Source: Cavia porcellus
Taxonomy: Eukaryota; Chordata; Mammalia; Rodentia; Caviidae
Length of the DNA: 64,000 nucleotides
Direction: 5' to 3'
NCBI RefSeq assembly: GCF_034190915.1
Contig: NW_026947543.1
Location: 682,001-746,000, forward strand
Shown: positions 24,338 through 37,230 of the stretch, piece after piece
Numbering within the stretch: position 1 is the first letter of the stretch
Layout of the letters: each line of letters begins with the position of its first letter
The notes under the pieces: model-generated
Databases searched by the model: none
What the model was told of the DNA's origin: nothing
What the model saw: the letters and a program-made list of their open reading frames with translations, nothing else
Position numbers and translations under genes: made by a program

Positions 24338-25126
24338 TAGACACACTTGGTCTAGGTCCCGGGGTTCACTACATGAGTTGTGGAGTCTAAATATTCCATG
24401 CCATGAGAAAATACCTGGGATTTTTAGTGAAAGGGGCATTTGCATCCCTTTTCTAAGGGTTTCCCTTTCACCATGTTACATTTGAATTCTGGGAAAACCT
24501 GCTGGTGACAAGCTATCTAGCATTATGTTGGTTTAGGTATTGAGCTAGTACCGCATGTTTAGTGTTCAGGGTTATGCTGGAATGGCTGCAGAACTCCTTG
24601 AAATAGCTATTGCAGACAAGTGAACCCCGAGGAAGCTGGATAGTTGAAGCAGGCACTCCAAATATTCATGCACTGCAAGGATTCACTTTCATTTTGGGAC
24701 TCATCTTCTGGTTGCTGGCTTTTAGTGCTAACTGATACTACCATGGTGGCAGTAATCCAGCAGAGACTGCATGTATGGTTTGCAAGTTTGCTTCCCAAGC
24801 CACCAGAAACTTGGCAGAACACAAATCATTGTGGCATTTTCTTTCCTCCCCTGAAACATTTGGCTTTCTAAGTTTGAAAATTGAATAGACTGGGCTAGTC
24901 AGGTTTGGAACCCATGTACCACCAACAGAGCTAAAGACAGAGCCAATTACTTCCCTCCACTTGTCAAAATATGTCAAATTTGCTTGGTCACCACAACTTC
25001 AAAGAAAATTCTGAGGCAACTTAGAGAGGTGAATCAAATACTGCCTGATTGGAATGGCTGTGGTTGTATGAGGTGGAAAGCTGCAGAGTTGGGCTGCAAC
25101 TGTTCACAGAAATCCACAGGCTTGTG

Positions 25127-25610
25127 GTTGCCAGGCAACCACACTGGGCTGAGATTGGCTGAACATCACTGTGAGGTGGATTTTAGGCTCTAGGTTTGAA
25201 AATTTAAAAGACTGGGTTAGTCAAGTTTGTAACACATCGACCACAGACAGACCAAAAGGTCTTTCAATTACTTACCTCCACTTCTCAAAATATGTCAAAT
25301 TTTCTTGATCACTACAACTGTAAAAAAAATTCTGAGGCAACATAGAGACGCTAATCAAATACTGCATGATTCGAATGGCTGTGGTTGTATGAGGTGGAAA
25401 GCTGCAGAGTTGGGCTGAAACAGTTCACAGAAAGCCACAAGCTTGTGGTTGCCAGGCAACGACAATGGGCTGTGATTGGCTGAGCACCATTGTGAGCTGG
25501 ACTTTAGGCTCTAGGATACAAGTGTGCAGTAGGAGACCTGAGTCACAATGCTGGGCGTTGCCATGGAGACCTCAGTGTCACAGAGGACCTTGTAGGGCAA
25601 GATTTAAATA
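25127..25610 (+). promoter_or_regulatory. Candidate RFX/NF-Y promoter, unit M7
   Basis: X-boxes at 25127-25139, 25448-25460 and 25557-25570; TATA-like box 25603-25610. Same as M2, including the lost distal CCAAT (ATTCG). Confidence 0.5.
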
Positions 25611-28054
25611 GGATGAATATTCTTGGCCTGGTATGCCACAGGATTCTCACTGAACGTTTCACTGCTCAGAATTTGGGGATGGAAGTGCTTGCCAATCTAC
25701 ACATGGATGTACTTTCAATGGGATATGAAATATGCCAGGGCCTGGCAGATGTTCTCTGACATGTCCTATCCTTGAGCATATGCTTTTCCCTTGTCATGTC
25801 TGTCATTTGGCTGAGTCCTGTTCCCTAAGCTATTCAGTCAAGACTTGCTGGAATCATTCACCTGCAGTATAAGAGCTTTCTGTGAGATTTCTCAGCAGAA
25901 ATCCTCTGCAAGCACATAGCTTTGGATATGAGAGACAGTGGTGGAAGTTGAATTTCAAGGGCAGATATTTGAAAACAATGAAACAAGCCCCGAATAAGAT
26001 CTTTACATGTTTCCCAGATGAATATGTTTGGAAATACGGGGGAAGATGGAGATCAAGACTGAGAAGAGTGCACACCCATTTCAAGGTACAAAAACCAGGG
26101 AAATACATGGGAAAGCAAGAGAGCTGGTTAATTTGATGTAAAAATCTTTGATGATGAAAGGAAAATTATATTCTCATGGTGATTTAATCAGGCTGTAGCA
26201 GTGAAGTTCTCATGTTGGTTGTCCTATGTGTGGCCTTCTGCATTGGGCAGTGGATGCAGGACAGGAGATCTTCTAATAAATCTGGTGGAACACAAAATAG
26301 TGAAAAAAATATCAAGCTAAATCCTGTGTATTCCTTCCCTTTGAGAACATATATGGATAATGTCTGGAGTTTCAAAAGAGAAAATGTCTATTGGGTCATG
26401 GTTTCACTAATGAAATGGTCACTTCACATAACATTTTGAATTTTGCTTTCACAGTTGCTCATGTACCGGGCCTGAGTAAAGCAGAATGCAGAGTAAGCCT
26501 CATCAATAGTTGTGCATTCCATCAGTGGTTTTAAAACCAGTGAAACCCTTTGGACCTAGTGTTTGTATTTAATTGGTTGATTGGTTTTTCAAATTGTTTG
26601 TTTTACTATTTTTAACTTTGGGAGTCAGCGAAGCCCTCACTCATAGTGATTTAGACCTCTCCAAAAGCTCTGAAGTTATTCATGTAACAGCTATTACATG
26701 TTATAAGTTTCTCCTATTAAAACTTGAAAGACTAACAGACTCTGCTACTTGTCATCTAAATTCAGTGTTGCGCTAAATTCAGTGTTGGACTTTTTTTTAC
26801 AAGTCCTTTGAAATGTGTCCTCCTCTAGTCACTGGTCGTGCTGGAATGTACTTTCTTGTGAAGACAGGATTTGCGCAAATTGACACAAGTACAGTTTGCC
26901 ACTACTCTGGACACCTGGTTAAATATCGAGTTGCCTAAATGGTGTGTGTTTTACTTTGATCTCTGCTCACACTTTGCTCATCCAGTTAGAACCACAGGGC
27001 TCCAGGCCATAGCGTTCTAGGCCTAAACAAGAAAATTTCCATTCCGTTTTGGGAGTTCATTCGTCTCTCATAATTACTTTTTCCACAAATGTGTGCTTCA
27101 GGAGAGGCCCGGTCTAAATGGGGAGAGGCCCATTTTCCTTCTCTCACTTTCAGACTTTCTAAGATTTTCAGTTACTATAGATTTGCCCAGACTTGCCATT
27201 GTCAAGGGACAGTGCACTTCACTTGAAGTTGTGCAGTATTACTTCATGTGTGTCCGTGGAAATTCCACCAATGGGAAACTCTTGCTGTAGTCATCTCCAT
27301 GTGTTTCTGCATAAGAAAATATAACTAACAAAGGATGTGGTTTCAAGCAGAATCAGCAATGGAGGGATAATCTTTATTTCAGTGCAGGTTGAACTTTCAA
27401 GGAAACAGTAATTCCTATGAAATAGGAGGTAAAATCTTTTGTAAAGAGACATGGATATGACATGCTCAACTTTATGTCACATTTTTTAAAAAGCCAAGGG
27501 CATTTGAGAAATTCTTGGCTGCTGAATTGTCCCTTTGTTCAAATTTCTCTTAGGTAAGACACTCCAGTTTCTTCAAACCATGGTACTGTTCCTTCCATGT
27601 AAAAAACCAAAGCAAAAAACAAAATAAATTAAAACAAAACCCATCAAATTACATTTGAGAGCACACAATTGCTCAGCAGGCCCACTATTCAAGAAGCTAG
27701 AGGTACAGAAGCCTCAGCCTTCAGCCCATGGCCTGAAGTTTTGTCTCTATCATGGCCCCTCAATTCCCTGGCATGTCCACATTAACTCATGAATCTTTAC
27801 TCATTTCCTCTTCAAATGCACAGGATCCAATATATTTGAACCCTGTTCACCTGGGCTGTAATCATCCAAGAACACACCAGAAGAAGGGCAGCCACCCCCT
27901 TGCCTGGGGCCTTGGACCTTAGCACAATATTAATGGAAACCTGAAAAAGGGGAGCCAAAACAAAGAGAGGAATATTCCTAAAGCCTGAAACACAGAAGCT
28001 ACCTATAGAGCAGTAGTGGGATTTCACAAATTATGTAAGAATCTCTGTGCACAT

Positions 28055-28212
28055 GCTTGGCATGGTCGCTCATGCCTATAATCCCAGCAATCTGGGGGCT
28101 GAGGTCGATGGATCCTTGGGAGTTCCAGTCCATCGTGGGCTAATTATTTATCTCAATGCCTCTTTCAACAACTACATAAGATGCTGTTTCCAAAAAGAGG
28201 ACAACAGAAAAC
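28055..28212 (+). mobile_element. B1 SINE in M8
   Basis: Identical to the M3 copy, including the GGGCTAATTATTTAT variant. Confidence 0.85.
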
Positions 28213-29001
28213 TAGACACACTTGGTCTAGGTCCCGGGGTTCACTACATGAGTTGTGGAGTCTAAATATTCCATGCCATGAGAAAATACCTGGGATTTTT
28301 AGTGAAAGGGGCATTTGCATCCCTTTTCTAAGGGTTTCCCTTTCACCATGTTACATTTGAATTCTGGGAAAACCTGCTGGTGACAAGCTATCTAGCATTA
28401 TGTTGGTTTAGGTATTGAGCTAGTACCGCATGTTTAGTGTTCAGGGTTATGCTGGAATGGCTGCAGACCTCCTTGAAATAGCTATTGCAGACAAGTGAAC
28501 CCCGAGGAAGCTGGATAGTTGAAGCAGGCACTCCAAATATTCATGCACTGCAAAGATTCACTTTCATTTTGGGACTCATCTTCTGGTTGCTGGCTTTTAG
28601 TGCTAACTGATACTACCATGGTGGCAGTAATCCACAAGAGACTGCATGTATGGTTTGCAAGTTTCCCTCCCAAGGCACCAGAAACTTGGCAGAACACAAA
28701 TCATTGTGGCATTTTCTTTCCTCCCCTGAAACATTTGGCTTTCTAAGTTTGAAAATTGAATAGACTGGGCTAGTCAGGTTTGGACCCCATGTACCACCAA
28801 CAGAGCTAAAGACAGAGCCAATTACTTCCCTCCACTTGTCAAAATATGTCAAATTTGCTTGGTCACCACAACTTCAAAGAAAATTCTCAGGCAACTTAGA
28901 GAGGTGAATCAAATACTGCCTGATTGGAATGGCTGCGGTTGTATGAGGTGGAAAGCTGCAGAGTTGGGCTGAAACTGTTCACAGAAATCCACAGGCTTGT
29001 G

Positions 29002-29484
29002 GTTGCCAGGCAACCACACTGGGCTGAGATTGGCTGAACATCACTGTGAGGTGGATTTTAGGCTCTAGGTTTGTAAATTTAAAAGACTGGTGTAGTCAAG
29101 TTTGGAACACATCGAACACAGACAGACCATAAGGTCTTTCAATTACTTCCCTGCACTTCTCAAAATACAACAAATTTTCTTGATCACTACAACTGTAAAA
29201 AAAATTCTGAGGCAACATAGAGAGGCTAATCAAATACTGCAAGATTGGAATGGCTGTGGTTGTATGAGGTGGAAAGCTGCAGAGTTGGGCTGAAACAGTT
29301 CACAGAAAGCCACAAGCTTGTGGTTGCCAGGCAACGACAATGGGCTGTGATTGGCTGAGCACCATTGTGAGCTGGACTTTAGGCTCTAGGATACAAGTGT
29401 GCAGTAGGAGACCTGAGTCACAATGCTGGGCGTTGCCATGGAGACCTCAGTGTCACAGAGGTCCTGTTGGGCAAGATTTAAATA
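29002..29484 (+). promoter_or_regulatory. Candidate RFX/NF-Y promoter, unit M8
   Basis: X-boxes at 29002-29014, 29323-29335 and 29432-29445; TATA-like box 29477-29484. Same as M3. Confidence 0.5.
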
Positions 29485-31927
29485 GGATGAATATTCTTGG
29501 CCTGGTATGCCACAGGATTCTCACTGAAGGCTTCACTGCTCAGAATTTGGGGATGGAAATGCTTGCCAATCTACACATGGATGTACTTTCAATGGGATAT
29601 GAAATATGCCGGGGCCTGGCAGATGTTCTCTGACATGTCCTATCCTTGAGCATATGCTTTTCCCTTGTCATGTCTGTCATTTGGCTGAGTCCTGTTCCCT
29701 AAGCTATTCAGTCAAGACTTGCTGGAATCATTCACCTGCAGTATAAGAGCTTTCTGTGAAATTTCTCAGCAGAAATCCTCTGCAAGCACATAGCTTTGGA
29801 TATGAGAGACAGTGGTGGAAATTGAATTTCAAGGGCAGATATTTGAAAACAATGAAACGAGCCCCGAATAAGATCTTTACATGTTTCCCAGATGAATATG
29901 TTTGGAAATACGGGGGAAGATGGAGATCAAGACTGAGAAGAGTGCACACCCATTTCAAGGTACAAAAACCAGGGAAAAACATGGGAAAGCAAGAGAGCTG
30001 GTTAATTTGATGTAAAAATCTTTGATGATGAAAGGAAAATTATATTCTCATGGTGATTTAATCAGGCTGTAGCAGTGAAGTTCTCATGTTGGTTGTCCTA
30101 TGTGTGGCCTTCTGCATTGGGCAGTGGATGCAGGACAGGAGATCTTCAAATAAATCTGGTGGAACACAAAATAGTGAAAAAAATATCAAGCTAAATCCTG
30201 TGTATTCCTTCCCTTTGAGAACATATATGGATAATGTCCGGAGTTTCAAAAGAGAAAATGTCTATTGGGTCATGGTTTCACCAATGAAATGGTCACTTCA
30301 CATAACATTTTGAATTTTGCTTTCACAGTTGCTCATGTACCGGGCCTGAGTAAAGCAGAATGCAGAGTAAGCCTCATCAATAGTTGTGCATTCCATAAGT
30401 GGTTTTAAAACCAGTGAAACCCTTTGGAACTAGTGTTTGTATTTAATTGGTTGATTGGTTTTTCAAATTGTTTGTTTTACTATTTTTAACTTTGGGAATC
30501 AGGGAAGCCCTCACTCATAGTGATTTAGACCTCTCCAAAAGCTCTGAAGTTATTCATGTAACAGCTATTACATGTTATAAGTTTCTCCTATTAAAACTTG
30601 AAAGACTAACAGACTCTGCTACTTTTCATCGAAATTCAGTGTTGCGCTAAATTCAGTGTTGGACTTTTTTTACAAGTCCTTTGAAATGTGTCCTCCTCTA
30701 GTCACTGGTCGTGCTTGAATGTACTTTCTTGTGAAGACAGGATTTGAGCAAATTGACACAAGTACAGTTTGCCACTACTCTGGACACCTGGTTAAATATC
30801 GAGTTGCCTAAATGGTGTGTGTTTTACTTTGATCTCTGCTCACACTTTGCTCATCCAGTTAGAACCACAGGGCTCCAGGCCATAGCGTTCTAGGCCTAAA
30901 CAAGAAAATTTCCATTCCGTTTTGGGAGTTCATTCGTCTCTCATAATTACTTTTTCCACAAATGTGTGCTTCAGGAGAGGCCCGGTCTAAATGTGGAGAG
31001 GCCCATTTTCCTTCTCTCACTTTCAGACTTTCTAAGATTTTCAGTTACTAGAGATTTTCGCAGACTTGCCATTGTCAAGGGACAGTGCACTTCACTTGAA
31101 GTTGTGCAGTATTACTTCATGTGTGTCCGTGGAAATTCCACCAATGGGAAACTCTTGCTGTAGTCATCTCCAAGTGTTTCTGCGTAAGAAAATATAACTA
31201 ACAAAGAATGTGGTTTCAAGCAGAATGAGCAATGGAGGGATAATCTTTATTTCAGTGCAGGTTGACCTTTCAAAGAATCAGTAATTCCTATGAAATAGGA
31301 GGTAAAATCTTTTGTAAAGAGACATGGATATGACATGCTCAACTTTATGTCACATTTTTTAAAAAGCCAAGGGCATTTGAGAAATTTTTGGCTGCAGAAT
31401 TGTTCCTTTTTTCAAATTTCTCTTGGGTAAGACACTCCAGTTTCTTCAAACCATGGTACTGTTCCTTCCATGTAAAAAACCAAAGCAAAAAACAAAATAA
31501 ATTAAAACAAAACCCATCAATTTACATTTGAGAGCACACAATTGCTCAGCAGGCCCACTATTCAAGAAGCTAGAGGTACAGAAGCCTCAGCCTTCAGCCC
31601 ATGGCCTGAAGTTTTGTCTCTCTCATGGTCCCTCAATTCCCTGGCATGTCCACATTAACTCATGAATCTTTACTCATTTCCTCTTCAAATGCACAGGATC
31701 CAATATATTTGAACCCTGTTCACCTGGGCTGTAATCATCCAAGGACACACCAGAGGAAAGGCAGCCATCCCCTTGCCTGGGGCCTTGGAGCTTATCACAA
31801 TAGAAATGGAAACCTGAACAAGGGGAGCCAAAACAAAGAGAGGAATATTGCTAAAGTCTGAAACACAGAAGCTATCTATAGACCAGTAGTGGGATTTCAC
31901 AAATTATGTAAGAATCTCTGTGCACAT

Positions 31928-32085
31928 GCTTGGCATGGTCGCTCATGCCTATAATCCCAGCAATCTGGGGGCTGAGGTGGATGGATCCTTGGGAGTTCCA
32001 GTCCATCGTGGGCTACGAATTTATCTCAAGGCCTCTTTCAACAACTACATAAGATGCTGTTTCCAAAAAGAGGACAACAGAAAAC
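31928..32085 (+). mobile_element. B1 SINE in M9
   Basis: Has the M2/M7 form, with GAGGTGGATGG and CTACGAATTTATC. Confidence 0.85.
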
Positions 32086-32874
32086 TAGACACACTTGGTC
32101 TAGGTCCCGGGGTTCACTACATGAGTTGTGGAGTCTAAATATTCCATGCCATGAGAAAATACCTGGGATTTTTAGTGAAAGGGGCATTTGCATCCCTTTT
32201 CTAAGGGTTTCCCTTTCACCATGTTACATTTGAATTCTGGGAAAACCTGCTGGTGACAAGCTATCTAGCATTATGTTGGTTTAGGTATTGAGCTAGTACC
32301 GCATGTTTAGTGTTCAGGGTTATGCTGGAATGGCTGCAGAACTCCTTGAAATAGCTATTGCAGACAAGTGAACCCCGAGGAAGCTGGATAGTTGAAGCAG
32401 GCACTCCAAATATTCATGCACTGCAAGGATTCACTTTCATTTTGGGACTCATCTTCTGGTTGCTGGCTTTTAGTGCTAACTGATACTACCATGGTGGCAG
32501 TAATCCAGCAGAGACTGCATGTATGGTTTGCAAGTTTGCTTCCCAAGCCACCAGAAACTTGGCAGAACACAAATCATTGTGGCATTTTCTTTCCTCCCCT
32601 GAAACATTTGGCTTTCTAAGTTTGAAAATTGAATAGACTGGGCTAGTCAGGTTTGGAACCCATGTACCACCAACAGAGCTAAAGACAGAGCCAATTACTT
32701 CCCTCCACTTGTCAAAATATGTCAAATTTGCTTGGTCACCACAACTTCAAAGAAAATTCTGAGGCAACATAGAGAGGTGAATCAAATACTGCCTGATTGG
32801 AATGGCTGTGGTTGTATGAGGTGGAAAGCTGCAGAGTTGGGCTGCAACTGTTCACAGAAATCCACAGGCTTGTG

Positions 32875-33357
32875 GTTGCCAGGCAACCACACTGGGCTGA
32901 GATTGGCTGAACATCACTGTGAGGTGGATTTTAGGCTCTAGGTTTGAAAATTTAAAAGACTGGGTTAGTCAAGTTTGTAACACATCGACCACAGACAGAC
33001 CAAAAGGTCTTTCAATTACTTACATCCACTTCTCAAAATATGTCAAATTTTCTTGATCACTACAACTGTAAAAAAAATTCTGAGGCAACATAGAGACGCT
33101 AATCAAATACTGCATGATTGGAATGGCTGTGGTTGTATGAGGTGGAAAGCTGCAGAGTTGGGCTGAAACAGTTCACAGAAAGCCACAAGCTTGTGGTTGC
33201 CAGGCAACCACACTGGGCTGTGATTGGCTGAGCACCATTGTGAGCTGGACTTTAGGCTCTAGGATACAAGTGTGCAGTAGGAGACCTGAGTCACAATGCT
33301 GGGCGTTGCCATGGAGACCTCAGTGTCACAGAGGTCCTGTTGGGCAAGATTTAAATA
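32875..33357 (+). promoter_or_regulatory. Candidate RFX/NF-Y promoter, unit M9
   Basis: X-boxes at 32875-32887, 33196-33208 and 33305-33318; TATA-like box 33350-33357. It combines a type b upstream half with the type a spacer GAGGTCCTGTTGGGC. Confidence 0.5.
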
Positions 33358-35799
33358 GGATGAATATTCTTGGCCTGGTATGCCACAGGATTGTCACTGA
33401 AGGCTTCATTGCTCAGAATTTGGGGATGGAAATGCTTGCCAATCTACACATGGATGAACTTTCAATGGGATATGAAATATGCCGGGCCTGGCAGATGTTC
33501 TCTGACATGTCCTATCCTTGAGCATATGCTTTTGCCTTGTCATGTCTGTCATTTGGCTGAGTCCTGTATCCTAAGCTATTCAGTCAAGACTTGCTGGAAT
33601 CATTCACCTGCAGTATAAGATCTTTCTGTTAAATTTCTCAGCAGAAATCCTCTGCAAGCACATAGCTTTGGATATGAGAGACAGTGGTGGAAATTGAATT
33701 TCAAGGGCAGATATTTGAAAACAATGAAACAAGCCCCGAATAAGATCTTTACATGTTTCCCAGATGAATATGTTTGGAAATACGGGGGAAGATGGAGATC
33801 AAGACTGAGAAGAGTGCACACCCATTTCAAGGTACAAAAACCAGGGAAAAACATGGGAAAGCAAGAGAGCTGGTTAATTTGATGTAAAAATCTTTGATGA
33901 TGAAAGGAAAATTATATTCTCATGGTGATTTAATCAGGCTGTAGCAGTGAAGTTCTCATGTTGGTTGTCCTATGTGTGGCCTTCTGCATTGGGCAGTGGA
34001 TGCAGGACAGGAGATCTTCAAATAAATCTGGTGGAACACAAAATAGTGAAAAAAATATCAAGCTAAATCCTGTGTATTCCTTCCCTTTGAGAACATATAT
34101 GGATAATGTCCGGAGTTTCAAAAGAGAAAATGTCTATTGGGTCGTGGTTTCACCAATGAAATGGTCACTTCACATAACATTTTGAATTTTGTTTTCACAG
34201 TTGCTCATGTACCAGGCCTGAGTAAAGCAGAATGCAGAGTAAGCCTCATCAATAGTTGTGCATTCCATAAGTGGTTTTAAAACCAGTGAAACCCTTTGGA
34301 CCTAGTGTTTGTATTTAATTGGTTGATTGGTTTTTCAACTTGTTTGTTTTACTATTTTTAACTTTGGGAATCAGGGAAGCCCTCACTCATAGTGATTTAG
34401 ACCTCTCCAAAAGCTCTGAAGTTATTCATGTAATAGCTATTACATGTTATAAGTTTCTCCTATTAAAACTTGAAAGACTAACAGACTCTGCTACTTGTCA
34501 TCTAAATTCAGTGTTGTGCTAAATTCAGTGTTGGACTTTTTTTTACAAATCCTTTGAAATGTGTCCTCCTCTAGTCACTGGTCGTGCTGGAATGTACTTT
34601 CTTGTGAAGACAGGATTTGCGCAAATTGACACAAGTACAGTTTGCCACTACTCTGGACACCTCGTTAAATATCGAGTTGCCTAAATGGTGTGTGTTTTAC
34701 TTTGATCTCTGCTCACACTTTGCTCATCCAGTTAGAACCACAGGGCTCCAGGCCATAGCGTTCTAGGCTTAAACAAAAAATTTCCATTCCGTTTTGGGAG
34801 TTCATTCGTCTCTCATAATTACTTTTTCCACAAATGTGTGCTTCAGGAGAGGCCCGGTCTAAATGTGGAGAGGCCCATTTTCCTTCTCTCACTTTCAGAC
34901 TTTCTAACATTTTCAGTTACTATAGGTTTGCCCAGACTTACCATTGTCAAGGGACAGTGCACTTCACTTGAAGTTGTGCAGTATTATTTCATGTGTGTCC
35001 GTGGAAATTCCACCAATGGGAAACTCTTGCTGTAGTCATCGCCAAGTGTTTCTGCGTAAGAAAATATAATTAACAAAGGATGTGGTTTCAAGCAAAATGA
35101 GGAATGGAGGGATAATCTTTATTTCAGTGCAGGTTGACCTTATAAAGAAACAGTAATTCCTATGAAATAGGAGGTAAAATCTTTTGTAAAGAGACATGGA
35201 TATGACATGCTCAACTTTATGTCACATTTTTTAAAAAGCCAAGGGCATTTGAGAAAGTCTTGGCTGCTGAATTGTCCCTTTTTTCAAATTTCTCTTAGGT
35301 AAGACACTCCAGTTTCTTCAAACCATGGTACTGTTCCTTCCATGTAAAAAACCAAAGCAAAAAACAAAATAAATTAAAACAAAACCCATCAAATTACATT
35401 TGAGAGCACACAATTGCTCAGCAGGCCCACTATTCAAGAAGCTAGAGGTACAGAAGCCTCAGCCTTCAGCCCATGGCCTGAAGTTTTGTCTCTATCATGG
35501 CCCCTCAATTCCCTGGCATGTCCACATTAACTCATGAATCTCTACTCATTTCCTCTTCAAATGCACAGGATCCAATATATTTGAACCCTGTTCACCTGGT
35601 CTGTAATCATCCAAGAACACACCAGAAGAAGGGCAGCCACCCCCTTGCCTCGGGCCTTGGAGCTTAGCACAATATTAATGGAAACCTGAACAAGGGGAGG
35701 CAAAACAAAGAGAGGAATATTCCTAAAGCCTGAAACACAGAAGCTACCTATAGACCAGTAGTGGGATTTCACAAATTATGTAAGAATCTCTGTGCACAT

Positions 35800-35957
35800 G
35801 CTTGGCATGGTCGCTCATGCCTATAATCCCAGCAATATGGGGGCTGAGGTCGATGGATCCTTGGGAGTTCCAGTCCATCGTGGGCTACTTATTTATCTCA
35901 ATGCCTCTTTCAACAACTACATAAGATGCTGTTTCCAAAAAGAGGACAACAGAAAAC
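35800..35957 (+). mobile_element. B1 SINE in M10
   Basis: Has the M1-type form (GAGGTCGATGG, CTTATTTATC) plus a private CAGCAATATGG. Confidence 0.85.
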
Positions 35958-36746
35958 TAGACACACTTGGTCTAGGTCCCGGGGTTCACTACATGAGTTG
36001 TGGAGTCTAAATATTCCATGCCATGAGAAAATACCTGGGATTTTTAGTGAAAGGGGCATTTGCATCCCTTTTCTAAGGGTTTCCCTTTCACCATGTTACA
36101 TTTGAATTCTGGGAAAACCTGCTGGTGACAAGCTATCTAGCATTATGTTGGTTTAGGTATTGAGCTAGTACCCATTGTTTAGTGTTCAGGGTTATGCTGG
36201 AATGGCTGCAGACCTCCTTGAAATAGCTATTGCAGACAAGTGAACCCCGAGGAAGCTGGATAGTTGAAGCAGGCACTCCAAATATTCATGCACTGCAAGG
36301 ATTCACTTTCATTTTGGGACTCATCTTCTGGTTGCTGGCTTTTAGTGCTAACTGATACTACCATGGTGGCAGTAATCCACAAGAGACTGCATGTATGGTT
36401 TGCAAGTTTCCCTCCCAAGCCACCAGAAACTTGGCAGAACACAAATAATTGTGGCATTTTCTTTCCTCCCCTGAAACATTTGGCTTTCTAAGTTTGAAAA
36501 TTGAATAGACTGGGCGGGTCAGGTTTGGACCCCATGTACCACCAACAGAGCTAAAGACAGAGCCAATTACTTCCCTCCACTTGTCAAAATATGTCAAATT
36601 TGCTTGGTCACCACAACTTCAAAGAAAATTCTGAGGCAACTTAGAGAGGTGAATCAAATACTGCCTGATTGGAATGGCTGCGGTTGTATGAGGTGGAAAG
36701 CTGCAGAGTTGGGCTGAAACTGTTCACAGAAATCCACAGGCTTGTG

Positions 36747-37230
36747 GTTGCCAGGCAACCACACTGGGCTGAGATTGGCTGAACATCACTGTGAGGTGGA
36801 TTTTAGGCTCTAGGTTTGAAAATTTAAAAGACTGGTGTAGTCAAGTTTGGAACACATCGACCACAGACAGACCAAAAGGTCTTTCAATTACTTCCCTGCA
36901 CTGCTCAAAATACGTCAAATTTTCTTGATCACTACAACTGTAAAAAAAATTCTGAGGCAACATAGAGAGGCTAATCAAATACTGCATGATTGGAATGGCT
37001 GTGGTTGTATGAGGTGGAAAGCTGCAGAGTTGGGCTGAAACAGTTCACAGAAAGCCACAAGCTTGTGGTTGCCAGGCAACCACACTGGGCTGTGATTGGC
37101 TGAGCACCATTGTGAGCTGGACTTTAGCCTCTAGGATACAAGTGTGCAGTAGGAGACCTAAATCACAATGCTGGGCGTTGCCATGGAGACCTCAGTGTCA
37201 CAGAGGACCTTGTAGGGCAAGATTTAAATA
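36747..37230 (+). promoter_or_regulatory. Candidate RFX/NF-Y promoter, unit M10 (TGAGTCA lost)
   Basis: X-boxes at 36747-36759, 37068-37080 and 37177-37190; TATA-like box 37223-37230. This is the one unit where TGAGTCA is destroyed (CTAAATCAC), while all three X-boxes are intact. Confidence 0.48.

Larger units (their letters stand above)
23230..27104 (+). repeat. Unit M7 (type b), near-identical copy of M2
   Basis: Matches M2 at offset 19,359 with no indel. The one difference noticed is A at 6745 versus T at 26104. It keeps the type b loss of AG at the acceptor/donor juxtaposition (TCTCTTGGGTAAG near 23,675). Confidence 0.95.
19360..30497 (+). repeat. Duplicated block, right copy (M6 to most of M8)
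   Basis: Right-hand copy of 1-11,138. The offset corresponds to five units (M1-M5), so the event copied or shifted a five-unit segment. Beyond 30,497 the sequence continues as a different unit type. Confidence 0.9.
27105..30977 (+). repeat. Unit M8, mosaic of M3 type and another unit
   Basis: The first part matches M3 at offset 19,359 up to about 30,497. From GGGAATCAGG at 30,494 onward it no longer follows M3: it has GACCTCTCCAAAAGC, CATCGAAATTCAG and GTCGTGCTTGAATG, the last two being M1/M6 variants. The copy is therefore a recombinant, and it leads into a type b unit (M9) where M3 led into type c (M4). Confidence 0.92.
30978..34849 (+). repeat. Unit M9 (type b with private changes), 3,872 bp
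   Basis: Begins as a type b copy very like M2 and M7 (TCTCTTGGGTAAG retained near 31,421), then changes. The second X-box is followed by CACACTGGGC instead of GACAATGGGC, and a single G is lost in GCCGGGCCTGG near 33,481, which shifts the small frame found in other copies. Further private variants are GTCCTGTATCC near 33,570 and CATGTAATAGC near 34,428. Confidence 0.93.
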
